From: Porphyra umbilicalis
Taxonomy: Eukaryota > Rhodophyta > Bangiophyceae > Bangiales > Bangiaceae
Length of the DNA stretch: 64,000 nt
Direction: 5' to 3'
Assembly (NCBI GenBank): GCA_002049455.2
Contig: KV918820.1
Coordinates: 62,001-126,000, forward strand
Part shown: positions 11,710 to 21,600 of the stretch, one piece after another
How positions within the stretch are numbered: position 1 is the stretch's first letter
Layout of the letters: the number at the start of each line of letters is the position of its first letter
The notes under the pieces: generated by a model
Seen by the model: the letters and a program-made list of their open reading frames with translations, nothing else
Databases searched by the model: none
Told to the model about the DNA's origin: nothing
Program-made: the position numbers and the translations under genes

Positions 11710-14550
11710 TCATCGGTCAAACGCCTGCGGGGAGCTCCGTCCCGTGCCGGCGCGCGCCTTTTGCACAAACTTCCACTCAAAGTCGGCCCCATAGTCGACC
11801 AGCAGCTCCTCCCCAAACGCAACCGCCCGCGTCGTCACGAGGGTGAGGGTGTCGTCCCGGGACAGGTCCTCCACCGCACGGATGTCCGTGTACCACTTCA
11901 ACACCGCGTTGGGCCCCTCGGCCGCGGGCGATGGGGACCGCGTGGGACCCGGCGCGGGCGCGACCGGTGCCAGAGCACCCGCAGCACTCGCATCACGCGC
12001 ATCATGCGCTGGCGCGGCCGCCCCGCCGCCCCCCCCCCCCCCCCCTCCCCCCCCCCCCCCCCCACACGCGCCGGTCGCCGCGTCGGCGGCGACACGCGCC
12101 GCGCCGATGACCGGTCCCCAGTGGTTGACAAACCCGAGCGCCGACCCGCCGAGGGGCACAACCCAAAACGGCTTGGCCCAGTGAGACATCTTGTGCCCGT
12201 TCAAGCGGCAGAGCTGGGGCGTCACACGCGCGTTTCCGCGCATCGGCCCGTAGAAGCTGTTCTTGACTTGCTCGTACTGCGCCATCTGACAGTTGTGCCA
12301 CACGACCGGACCCCACAAGGACCCGACCGTGTGTTGGGCGCCAAAGCCATCCGGCCGGCTGACAAAGCAGCCGAGGCCCGCATCCGGCACGGTCGAGACG
12401 CCAAGGCGGACGCCACAGGCAGACGCGTCGGCGGCGCGGAGAGACGCGAGCGGAAAATCCTCAAAAAGAAACCGAAGGGCACGCCGCCACTTTCGCGGAT
12501 GCGTGGCGTACATCGCCCCAATCTCCACGGGTGTCACCACGTCCGCGGCAGCAAGCGGGACGTACGCGGCCACGACGTGGTCCACAATGTGCCTCGGCAG
12601 CACCGTGTGTGGCACCATCTCCGTCGCGGGCGGCTGCAAAATGCTGCGCCGCGCAGGCCGCATCGCCGGCGGGCGATCGTCAGAGAGCACGTTGCGGTCG
12701 AGCGCACCGACGGTGGTCGTGACAGCCGATGCCAGCTCCGCATCTCGCTCGCAAATGGCTCGACCGTCGTGCGTCGAGGACAAAAAGCGGACAAAAGACG
12801 AAAAGACGCGTCGCTTGCCAAACCGCACCGCCACGGGGTCCTTGTCACAGCTCCAACTGTGGCGCCGCGTCTGGATGCACGCGTCCGCCGTTGAAAAGGA
12901 GCCCGCAAACAGGTCCAACACGACGTCGCTCGGTTTGGTGAAGCGTCGAATGAGCTCGCGCAAGAGGCTGACCGGCTTCTGCTCGGGGCGCAGGATGCCG
13001 TCGCCCGCATAGACGACCTCGCGACCCGTCGGCTGCGTCACATGGTTGTACACGTTGCTGTTGCCGGGCATACTCGACACGTCACTGTCAAACACGCGGT
13101 AGTTGACCATGCGGTGGCCGGCCAACCCCGCGCCGCGCCGCGTCGCGTGTACGGCCACAAACATGTGGTTGGCGAGGGTGGTGGTGCTTCGCGGCGCGCC
13201 CGTCGGCGTCGAACAAATAAAGGCCATGGGGCCCGCGTCCACCGCCCACAGCGACTCGTTCGTCGTCGGGGCCTTGTACGATTCGAGGGTCTTGGACAGG
13301 TCCGAAAACTGGGAGAAGGAACACATGATGATGGCGTGGCCCCCCTGCCGAACGCTGGACGTCGCAAAGTCACACAGCACCCCCCGGTCCGAGTCGGTAA
13401 AGACGTCGTGGTCAGAGTTGTCATTGCCAGCGACACGCCGCGTATTCCACGGAATGTCCGTCAGCAGCAGCTGGACGCGCAGCTGGAGGCGGGATACGGG
13501 GAACTTCCAAAAGTCGAGCTCGTACGTGCGGCACTCCTCTGCCAGAGCGCGGTCGACCACCTGGAAGGCGTCACGCTCCGCGTCGGTCAAGCCGGCCACC
13601 AGCCCGACAGAGGTGTCTGTCGGTAGGGCCCCTTCCGGCGCGACGGGGGCACGCACAGCGTCGGCGGGGTCCGCCTCGACCGGCAAACGCAGCTGCTTCA
13701 GGTAGCTCGACAAGACGGGCGCCAGCCCATCCACCAGCGTGCGCCGGGGTCGAAGGAAGGACGCGCCGCTCAAACTCCCAATGTCGGCGCGCATGGACAG
13801 CGGGTTGTAGGTGTTTGACCAAACGTCCTTGCCGTTGGAAACGGCAACGACGTGCTCGACAAAGCGAACGGCCGCTGTCCGCAACGCCCGATCCGCCCGC
13901 GGCAAAGCGTCCAGCCGCCGCAACGCAGCGGCGTCGACCACGGCTGGGTCCACCGAGGGCCGTTGCCCATGCCACAGGCGATGGCGACTCGCCAGGGGGG
14001 CGAACCCCAACCGGGCGTCGGTGATCGGCTCAAAACACACATTCGTGGCGGACCACAACAGGTAGGGCGACAGCATGGTTTCACTGTCGGGGAAGCCACA
14101 CAAGATGGCAAGCACGTCCCACGATCGCACGCACGCCATGATCTGCGCCTTGACGCGAAAGCCCCGCAGCTCGCGGTCGACGGTGCCGACCGGGTCGGGC
14201 GTCCGTCGCGGACGCGGTGTCGCACCGGCGACGATCGCCTTGGCCGCCCTGGTCTTTAGGGTGCCCCCCTGTCGAGCGACGCGGGAAGCACGACCGGGGG
14301 TGTTGCGCGCCGCCGGCGCCCCGTCCGCCGCACCCGCGCGCTTGGACGGGGCCTTGCCCGCACGCTTGGGCGTCGGCTTTGAGGGCCTCGTGTCGTTGAC
14401 GTCTTCGAGAAACGGGTGCGCCGCCGTCACGTCGCGCGCGAGTTGGGTAAACCACCAGAGCCGCTCCCACGGGGTCGCGTAGGGACCAGACGGTGCCACA
14501 CGGCGCTCGTGGTGGTCTTGTCGATCACACAATACGCAGCAGTCTCGCAC
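11710..14550 (-). CDS. Beta-class DNA methyltransferase fused to a SET domain
   Basis: Predicted to methylate DNA (N6-adenine or N4-cytosine) and, through SET, protein lysines, in the nucleus. Residues are counted from the open-frame start. A basic linker lies near 50-80. Methyltransferase catalytic motif LLLTDIPWN is at about 364 and the AdoMet-binding motif VLDLFAGSFST at about 546, preceded by KPVSLLRELI. Catalytic motif before AdoMet motif is the beta-class order of bacterial modification enzymes, not the MT-A70 order. The SET domain runs from about 715 to 930, with PDAGLGCF, FVNHWG and GEELLVDYG; a poly-glycine run (C tract at 12021-12063) splits it. The frame has no ATG near its start (GTG at 14550; first ATG about 135 codons in) and overlaps the ParB-like frame by 124 bases, so it is probably the C-terminal part of that gene. 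Alternative: a SET domain inactivated by the glycine insert. Confidence 0.8.
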   Translation of the reverse strand: MRDCCVLCDRQDHHERRVAPSGPYATPWERLWWFTQLARDVTAAHPFLEDVNDTRPSKPTPKRAGKAPSKRAGAADGAPAARNTPGRASRVARQGGTLKTRAAKAIVAGATPRPRRTPDPVGTVDRELRGFRVKAQIMACVRSWDVLAILCGFPDSETMLSPYLLWSATNVCFEPITDARLGFAPLASRHRLWHGQRPSVDPAVVDAAALRRLDALPRADRALRTAAVRFVEHVVAVSNGKDVWSNTYNPLSMRADIGSLSGASFLRPRRTLVDGLAPVLSSYLKQLRLPVEADPADAVRAPVAPEGALPTDTSVGLVAGLTDAERDAFQVVDRALAEECRTYELDFWKFPVSRLQLRVQLLLTDIPWNTRRVAGNDNSDHDVFTDSDRGVLCDFATSSVRQGGHAIIMCSFSQFSDLSKTLESYKAPTTNESLWAVDAGPMAFICSTPTGAPRSTTTLANHMFVAVHATRRGAGLAGHRMVNYRVFDSDVSSMPGNSNVYNHVTQPTGREVVYAGDGILRPEQKPVSLLRELIRRFTKPSDVVLDLFAGSFSTADACIQTRRHSWSCDKDPVAVRFGKRRVFSSFVRFLSSTHDGRAICERDAELASAVTTTVGALDRNVLSDDRPPAMRPARRSILQPPATEMVPHTVLPRHIVDHVVAAYVPLAAADVVTPVEIGAMYATHPRKWRRALRFLFEDFPLASLRAADASACGVRLGVSTVPDAGLGCFVSRPDGFGAQHTVGSLWGPVVWHNCQMAQYEQVKNSFYGPMRGNARVTPQLCRLNGHKMSHWAKPFWVVPLGGSALGFVNHWGPVIGAARVAADAATGACGGGGGGGGGGGGGGAAAPAHDARDASAAGALAPVAPAPGPTRSPSPAAEGPNAVLKWYTDIRAVEDLSRDDTLTLVTTRAVAFGEELLVDYGADFEWKFVQKARAGTGRSSPQAFDR

Positions 14551-16094
14551 AGCGCCTGGGAGCGATCCACCGCCGCAGCGACAACAGCAGCGGAGAGCTT
14601 TGACGGGGCACCCGCAGCTGGAGCGGTCATCGCCGCGGCGCCGGCCGATGCAGCACGTCCCTCGTCTGCAACGTCTCGGGGCGCACTCGATGCCGCGCCG
14701 GCGGCCGCCTTGTCCGTACCCGTGGCAACGCTGTCGACACCGCGCGCGGCCGCGGCACCGCGACTGACGCGGCGCACCTTTGTTGGCGGCGCGCCGTCGC
14801 CACCGTCGGGCGCACCGTCCACGGCGACCGACGCCACCCCGTCTCGGTCGACGTCCATGGGCGCGTCAGAGCTGCCCTCGGCGGCGTCTGCGTCCTCCTC
14901 CTCGTCGGACGGGGATTGGGATGGCCCCGCACCCGAGCGCCGCCCTCGTTTGGTGCGCTTGGGTGGTCCTTTCGCGAGCTTTGGGAGAGAGGGGCCCCCA
15001 AAGTTGCGCCACTGATGGGACACCAGCACAGGGCAGCGGAGCATGCTCCATGCAACCCGGGGCAGGCGGTCCGCCGGGCGGTCCGTAAACCCGACCCGGG
15101 AGCGCCCCCCTGCACTGGCGCCACCGCCACTACTGGCACGTGTGCCAGCCGTGGCCGGTGCCCCATCCGTTTCGGCGGGCCCGTCTGCGTCGACGAGCAC
15201 GTCGGCCAGATCATCGACGCGGCGGCCCAGGAACAGGAACAGCTCCCAGCACCGCGTGTCGACAGGCGCAGCGCGCGCTTGCCGCGCCGCAGTCAGGTGG
15301 TCAGAAGTCCACGGCTTGATCGCCTGCAGGAGGCGGTACCACGTGTACGTGCGGTTCTCCGATATCCACTTGACGAGCCCCTCCTCCGTCGAGGCCCCGT
15401 CAGCTCTGCCCGCGCTGCGCAGAACCTCCGCGAGAGTCACTTTGCGGACGGGGATGTCGTCTTCCCTAACCAGGTCGTCCCGCACAAAGGTCATTGACAT
15501 GAAGAAGTCGACAGACGCCATACGCAGGGTCCGCGCCGTGGTCGTGTTCTTGTTTGACGCCATGACCACGCGCGTCGCGTCGGTCGGGTTGGCCGCCTTT
15601 GCCTCGGTCGTGGGGGACCCGAGGACCAACCAGGGTACCCGCGTCCAGCCATCGGGGTAGCCCTCTCCCGCCAGCTGCCGCTCAGCCGCAAGCAGACGGT
15701 GGTGGCCCTCGACGACGACGCCGTGGCGCTCGCCGCGAATGGCGAGACCTTGGATCGGGTGGGCGGCCAAGTCCTTGAGCGAGTCCGGCTCGATCTCGTC
15801 GACGTGATCCAGCACCACGGACCGACAGCGCGTCCCGTACCTGAAGAAGCCGACTTCAACCCACACTGTTGTGCCCACTGGGAGGGAGTCTGGTTCAACG
15901 TCAAGGGGGCTGCCCGTCACGTCGGTCATCAACGGCTGGGAGGTTGCCGCGGCAGGTGGCAGCGGCTGGACCACCCCCACCGGCAGCGGTTGGACCGCCG
16001 CCACGCCGTCACCACGTCGATGTGCTTGCGCACCCCCGCGTCCCGCCTCTGGCGCGTTGGTGGTCGCACCCCCGGCTGCTGGCGTTGTCCCCAT
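14427..16094 (-). CDS. ParB-like N-terminal-domain protein, probably fused to the methyltransferase-SET frame
   Basis: From ATG 16094, residues about 75-170 resemble the ParB/sulfiredoxin-like fold: IEPDSLKDLAAHP followed by VVVEGHHRLLAAERQL (about 127), then an NKNTTTARTL stretch in the position of the ParB asparagine motif. An acidic Ser/Asp-rich segment and basic patch (PPKRTKRGRR) follow. The frame overlaps the methyltransferase frame, and sense-like sequence passes from one to the other near 14490-14500. In bacteria and phages, ParB-like domains are often fused to the N-terminus of this class of DNA methylase (COG1475 with COG0863), so a single ParB-methylase-SET protein of about 1,460 residues broken by one indel is the best explanation. 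A GTG-started extension to 16154 is possible but not preferred. Confidence 0.68.
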   Translation of the reverse strand: MGTTPAAGGATTNAPEAGRGGAQAHRRGDGVAAVQPLPVGVVQPLPPAAATSQPLMTDVTGSPLDVEPDSLPVGTTVWVEVGFFRYGTRCRSVVLDHVDEIEPDSLKDLAAHPIQGLAIRGERHGVVVEGHHRLLAAERQLAGEGYPDGWTRVPWLVLGSPTTEAKAANPTDATRVVMASNKNTTTARTLRMASVDFFMSMTFVRDDLVREDDIPVRKVTLAEVLRSAGRADGASTEEGLVKWISENRTYTWYRLLQAIKPWTSDHLTAARQARAAPVDTRCWELFLFLGRRVDDLADVLVDADGPAETDGAPATAGTRASSGGGASAGGRSRVGFTDRPADRLPRVAWSMLRCPVLVSHQWRNFGGPSLPKLAKGPPKRTKRGRRSGAGPSQSPSDEEEDADAAEGSSDAPMDVDRDGVASVAVDGAPDGGDGAPPTKVRRVSRGAAAARGVDSVATGTDKAAAGAASSAPRDVADEGRAASAGAAAMTAPAAGAPSKLSAAVVAAAVDRSQALCETAAYCVIDKTTTSAVWHRLVPTRPRGSGSGGLPNSRAT

Positions 16095-16195
16095 CGTCAC
16101 TGCCGCGACGCACACACACACCGCGTCCGGTCCGAGCCCGGCGCACGTCGGCACCCGTCAACGGGCACACCCCACGCAGCCAGACATACACCTCG

Positions 16196-16203
16196 TATTT
16201 ATA
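16196..16203 (-). promoter_or_regulatory. TATA box for ParB-methylase-SET gene
   Basis: Minus strand reads CGCCTATAAATACG, about 109 bases upstream of ATG 16094. The same GCC-TATAAA form precedes other genes here. Confidence 0.58.
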
Positions 16204-16319
16204 GGCGTATCGCAGGGTGCACTGCGTGCGCAATGACGAGCAGTGCTGGTGCGCCAGGCGTCCCAGTTGCGCACCGCAGCGAGCACGCCCACAGAGGGTT
16301 TGACGCCGGCGGTATGTGG

Positions 16320-17755
16320 GTGTGGGCGGCTGACCGCCCCTCCCGGGAGCGCCAGGCGCCGTCTGGACGACCCCCCCTGAAGGTGCTTGTGCACCACAAT
16401 CCAATGGAAAACCTACAAGAGTTGACTCTGGCAATATGGACGGTTTTGGGGTGGCCCGGGGGGCCACAAAGAAATATTTTGAAACGCGTCCCACACCACG
16501 CACACACGCGGGGGGCCCCCCGGCACCCAGGAAGATGGTGTGGGCGGCTGACCGCCCCTCCCGGGAGCGCCAGGCGCCGTCTGGACGACCCCCCCCTGAA
16601 GGTGCTTGTGCACCACAATCCAATGGAAAACCTACAAGAGTTGACTCTGGCAATATGGACGGTTTTGGGGTGGCCCGGGGGGCCACAAAGAAATATTTTG
16701 AAACGCGTCCCACACACGCACACACGCGGGGGGCCCCCCGGCACCCAGGAAGATGGTGTGGGCGGCTGACCGCCCCCCGGAGCGCCAGGCCCGTCTGGAC
16801 GACCCCCCCTGAAGGTGCTTGTGCACCACATCCAATGGAAAACCTACAAGAGTTGACTCTGGCAAATGGACGGTTTGGGGTGGCCGGGGGCCACAAAGAT
16901 ATTTTGAAACGCGTCCCACACACGCACACACGCGGGGGGCCCCCCGGCACCCAGGAAGATGGTGTGGGCGGCTGACCGCCCCTCCCGGGAGCGCCAGGCG
17001 CCGTCTGGACGACCCCCCCTGAAGGTGCTTGTGCACCACAATCCAATGGAAAACCTACAAGAGTTGACTCTGGCAATATGGACGGTTTTGGGGTGGCCCG
17101 GGGGGCCACAAAGAAATTTTTGAAACGCGTCCCACACACGCACACACGCGGGGGGCCCCCCGGCACCCAGGAAGATGGTGTGGGCGGCTGACCGCCCCTC
17201 CCGGGAGCGCCAGGCGCCGTCTGGACGACCCCCCCCTGAAGGTGCTTGTGCACCACAATCCAATGGAAAACCTACAAGAGTTGACTCTGGCAATATGGAC
17301 GGTTTTGGGGTGGCCCGGGGGGCCACAAAGAAATATTTTGAAACGCGTCCCACACACGCACACACGCGGGGGGCCCCCCGCACCCAGGAAGATGGTGGGC
17401 GGCTGACCGCCCCTCCCGGGAGCGCCAGGCGCCGTCTGGACGACCCCCCTGAAGGTGCTTGTGCACCACATCCAATGGAAACTACAAGAGTTGACTCTGG
17501 CAATATGGACGGTTTGGGTGGCCCACAAAAATTGAAACGCGTCCCACACACGCACACACGCGGGGGGCCCCCCGGCACCCAGGAAGATGGTGTGGGCGGC
17601 TGACCGCCCCTCCCGGGAGCGCCAGGCGCCGTCTGGACGACCCCCCCCTGAAGGTGCTTGTGCACCACAATCCAATGGAAAACCTACAAGAGTTGACTCT
17701 GGCAATATGGACGGTTTTGGGGTGGCCCGGGGGGCCACAAAGAAATATTTTGGAC
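16320..17755 (-). repeat. Satellite array 2 (about 210-219 bp unit, 7 copies, reverse orientation)
   Basis: Seven units each contain CCACAATCCAATGGAAAACCT and GAGTTGACTCTGG, the reverse complement of the core in arrays 1, 3 and 4. Spacers differ from the other arrays (GTGGGCGGCTGACCGCCC, CGCACACACGCGGGGG). Copies 3 (about 16755-16975) and 6 (about 17390-17545) have many 1-6 base deletions relative to the others. Confidence 0.95.
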
Positions 17756-17949
17756 CATAATGCCACACATTGTCGACACAGTGGGGGGCTTCCTCGGCCC
17801 CTACCTGTTGAACTGATGGGCAGTTGTTGTTCAGTGTCTTTGCTGTCATATGACAAACCCCTCACAACAACCCCCATGTTCTCATGTCTCAAGACCCTCT
17901 GTGGAAAGCCTGAAAGCGGAGCATGGCACAAGTGACGGACAGTTCTATT
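17756..17949. other. Short unique spacer
   Basis: Lower-GC sequence between array 2 and the second MITE; nothing recognised. Confidence 0.4.
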
Positions 17950-18279
17950 TGTGGCGGCTGATTTTAGAATCCGCGATCTAGGTGAGGTTCATCGAGGGCA
18001 GATACGGCGAGTTATGGATTGTTCGATCTCAACTCACACGGGTCAATCCCGAGTCGCGATTCCCTCTTCATCGGTGATCTGGCCAGTCCTTTCCTGGTTC
18101 TGGGCTGTGTCAGCAGAACGTCATGGATCAAGAAAATTACATCCCTGCTCTGGGATTTGATTCCGTGAGGATGGCGAAGGCGGCGTTCGACAGTTCGTGA
18201 CGAGACGATTCTTGAGGTCTGAATAGGTCAGAAATGTTGACAGCTTCATAAATCGCGGACTGTAAAATCAGCCGCCACA
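17950..18279. mobile_element. MITE-like element with 28 bp terminal inverted repeats
   Basis: The left end begins TGTGGCGGCTGATTTTA (17950) and continues AGAATCCGCGAT or similar; the right end (18252-18279) is its reverse complement with two mismatches. The element is about 330 bp, about 50% GC against a GC-rich background, and has no coding capacity. Target-site duplication is uncertain (AT-rich flanks). Confidence 0.68.
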
Positions 18280-18659
18280 TTTAGTCTTATCAAGGACGCA
18301 TTCTTCTTGCCAGGTGGTCACTGCCTGGTGTCCATTCTGCCCACGCCAAAATCAGGCTCTGATGAAGCTCAAATAAGGCTCTCTCTCATATGGCCTGGAA
18401 ACGCAATTTTACTGGGTGTGTGGGGCACCCCCTGCAAGGATTCATCTCACAGCGTCGCCCAGTTCGTGCATTGGTAAGTGGACTGCGCTGAGACTACATC
18501 ACTCCTTGAGCAGCCGAGGAAGGCAATATGGTTTCATAGTGGCAGCCTATCTCTTGGAGGGTGCTTTGGGCGTGCCCAGGGCACGCCCAAGACACACATG
18601 CAGGGCATTCCAAGACACGCCGACACACAGGGGTCCCCCCAGGACGCACGCCCTTTAGC
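18280..18659. other. Unique sequence, no gene supported
   Basis: Moderate-GC sequence leading into array 3. The last 100 bases (about 18560-18650) contain GCCCAGGGCACGCCC-type direct repeats. No frame shows a recognisable motif. Confidence 0.4.
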
Positions 18660-21600
18660 CACGTCGGGGTGGTTGATTCTGCAGGTTATCATTTTGGTAG
18701 CCCACCAGGCTACCATAAAACCAACGGTATTGGTAGAGTCAACTCTGGCAGGTTTTCCATAGGATTGTGGTACTGCGACCCATCTGGGGGGGGTGCTCTG
18801 AGGGGGCCCCACCGGCCTCCTGGGGGGGGCTGGGGCAGGCCGCCCCCCGGTAGCCACGTCGGGGTGGTTGATTCTGCAGGTTATCATTTGGTAGCCCACC
18901 AGGCTACCATAAAACCAACGGTATTGGTAGAGTCAACTCTGGCAGGTTTTCCATAGGATTGTGGTACTGCGACCCATCTGGGGGGGGGTGCTCTGAGGGG
19001 GCCCCACCGGCGTCCTTGAGGGGGCTGGGGAGGCCGCCCCCCGGTAGCCACGTCGGGGTGGTTGATTCTGCAGGTTATCATGTTGGTAGCCCACCAGGCT
19101 ACCATAAAACCAACGGTATTGGTAGAGTCAACTCTGGCAGGTTTTCCATAGGATTGTGGTACTGCGACCCATCTGGGGGGGGGTGCTCTGAGGGGGCCCC
19201 ACCGGCGTCCTTGAGGGGGCTGGGGAGGCCGCCCCCCGGTAGCCACGTCGGGGTGGTTGATTCTGCAGGTTATCATTTTGGTAGCCCACCAGGCTACCAT
19301 AAAACCAACGGTATTGGTAGAGTCAACTCTGGCAGGTTTTCCATAGGATTGTGGTACTGCGACCCATCTGGGGGGGGTGCTCTGAGGGGGCCCCACCGGC
19401 CTCCTGGGGGGCCCCACCGGCGTCCTTGAGGGGGCTGGGGAGGCCGCCCCCCGGTAGCCACGTCGGGGTGGTTGATTCTGCAGGTTATCATGTTGGTAGC
19501 CCACCAGGCTACCATAAAACCAACGGTATTGGTAGAGTCAACTCTGGCAGGTTTTCCATAGGATTGTGGTACTGCGACCCATCTGGGGGGGGTGCTCTGA
19601 GGGGGCCCCACCGGCGTCCTTGAGGGGGCTGGGGAGGCCGCCCCCCGGTAGCCACGTCGGGGTGGTTGATTCTGCAGTTATCATTTGGTAGCCCACCAGG
19701 CTACCATAAAACCAACGGTATTGGTAGAGTCAACTCTGGCAGGTTTTCCATAGGATTGTGGTACTGCGACCCATCTGGGGGGGGTGCTCTGAGGGGCCCC
19801 ACCGCCTCCTGGGGGGCCCCACCGGCGTCCTTGAGGGGGCTGGGGAGGCCGCCCCCCGGTAGCCACGTCGGGTGGTTGATTCTGCAGGTTATCATGTTGG
19901 TAGCCCACCAGGCTACCATAAAACCAACGGTATTGGTAGAGTCAACTCTGGCAGGTTTCCATAGGATTGTGGTACTGCGACCCATCTGGGGGGGGGTGCT
20001 CTGAATGGGGCCCCACCGGCCTCCTGGGGGGGCTGGGGAGGCCGCCCCCCGGTAGCCACGTCGGGGTGTTGATTCTGCAAGTTATCATGTTGGTAGCCCA
20101 CAGGCTACCATAAAACCAACGGTATTGGTAGAGTCAACTCTGGCAGGTTTTCCATAGGATTGTGGTACTGCGACCCATCTGGGGGGGGGTGCTCTGAGGG
20201 GGCACCACCGGCGTCCTTGAGGGGGCTGGGGAGGCCGCCCCCCGGTAGCCACGTCGGGGTCGTTGATCCTACAGGTTATCATGTTGGTAGCCCACCAGGC
20301 TACCATAAAACCAACGGTATTGGTAGAGTCAACTCTGGCAGGTTTTCCATAGGATTGTGGTACTGCGACCCATCTGGGGGGGGTGCTCTGAGGGGGCACC
20401 ACCGGCGTCCTTGAGGGGGCTGGGGAGGCCGCCCCCCGGTAGCCACGTCGGGGTGGTTGTTCTGCAAGTTATCGTTTTGGTGGCCCACCAGGCTACCATA
20501 AAACCAACGGTATTGGTAGAGTCAACTCTGGCAGGTTTTCCATAGGATTGTGGTACTGCGACCCATCTGGGGGGGGGTGCTCTGAGGGGGCACCACCGGC
20601 GTCCTTGAGGGGGCTGGGGAGGCCGCCCCCCGGTAGCCACGTCGGGGTGGTTGATTCTGCAGGTTATCATGTTGGTAGCCCACCAGGCTACCATAAAACC
20701 AACGGTATTGGTAGAGTCAACTCTGGCAGGTTTTCCATAGGATTGTGGTACTGCGACCCATCTGGGGGGGGGTGCTCTGAGGGGGCACCACCGGCGTCCT
20801 TGAGGGGGCTGGGGAGGCCGCCCCCCGGTAGCCACGTCGGGGTGGTTGATTCTGCAAGTTATCGTTTGGTAGCCCACCAGGCTACCATAAAACCAACGGT
20901 ATTGGTAGAGTCAACTCTGGCAGGTTCTCCATAGGATTGTGGTACTGCGACCCATCTGGGGGGGGGTGCTCTGAGGGGGCACCACCGGCGTCCTTGAGGG
21001 GGCTGGGGAGGCCGCCCCCCGGTAGCCACGTCGGGGTGGTTGATTCTGCAAGTTATCGTTTTGGTAGCCCACCAGTCTACCATAAAACCAACGGTATTGG
21101 TAGAGTCAACTCTGGCAGGTTTTCCATTGGATTGTGGTACTGCGACCCATCTGGGGGGGGGTGCTCTGAATGGGGCCCCACCGGCGTCCTTGAGGGGGCT
21201 GGGGAGGCCGCCCCCCGGTAGCCACGTCGGGGTGGTTGATTCTGCAAGTTATCGTTTTGGTAGCCCACCAGGCTCCCATAAAACCAACGGTATTGGTAGA
21301 GTCAACTCTGGCAGGTTTTCCATAGGATTGTGGTACTGCGACCCATCTGGGGGGGGGTGCTCTGAGGGGCCCACCGGCCTCCTGGGGGGCCCCACCGGCG
21401 TCCTTGAGGGGGCTGGGGAGGCCGCCCCCCGGTAGCCACGTCGTGGTCGTTGATTCTGCAGGTTATCATGTTGGTAGCCCACCAGTCTACCATAAAACCA
21501 ACGGTATTGGTAGAGTCAACTCTGGCAGGTTATCCATAGGATTGTGGTACTGCGACCCATCTAGGGGGGGGTGCTCTGAATGGGGCCCCACTGGCCTCCT

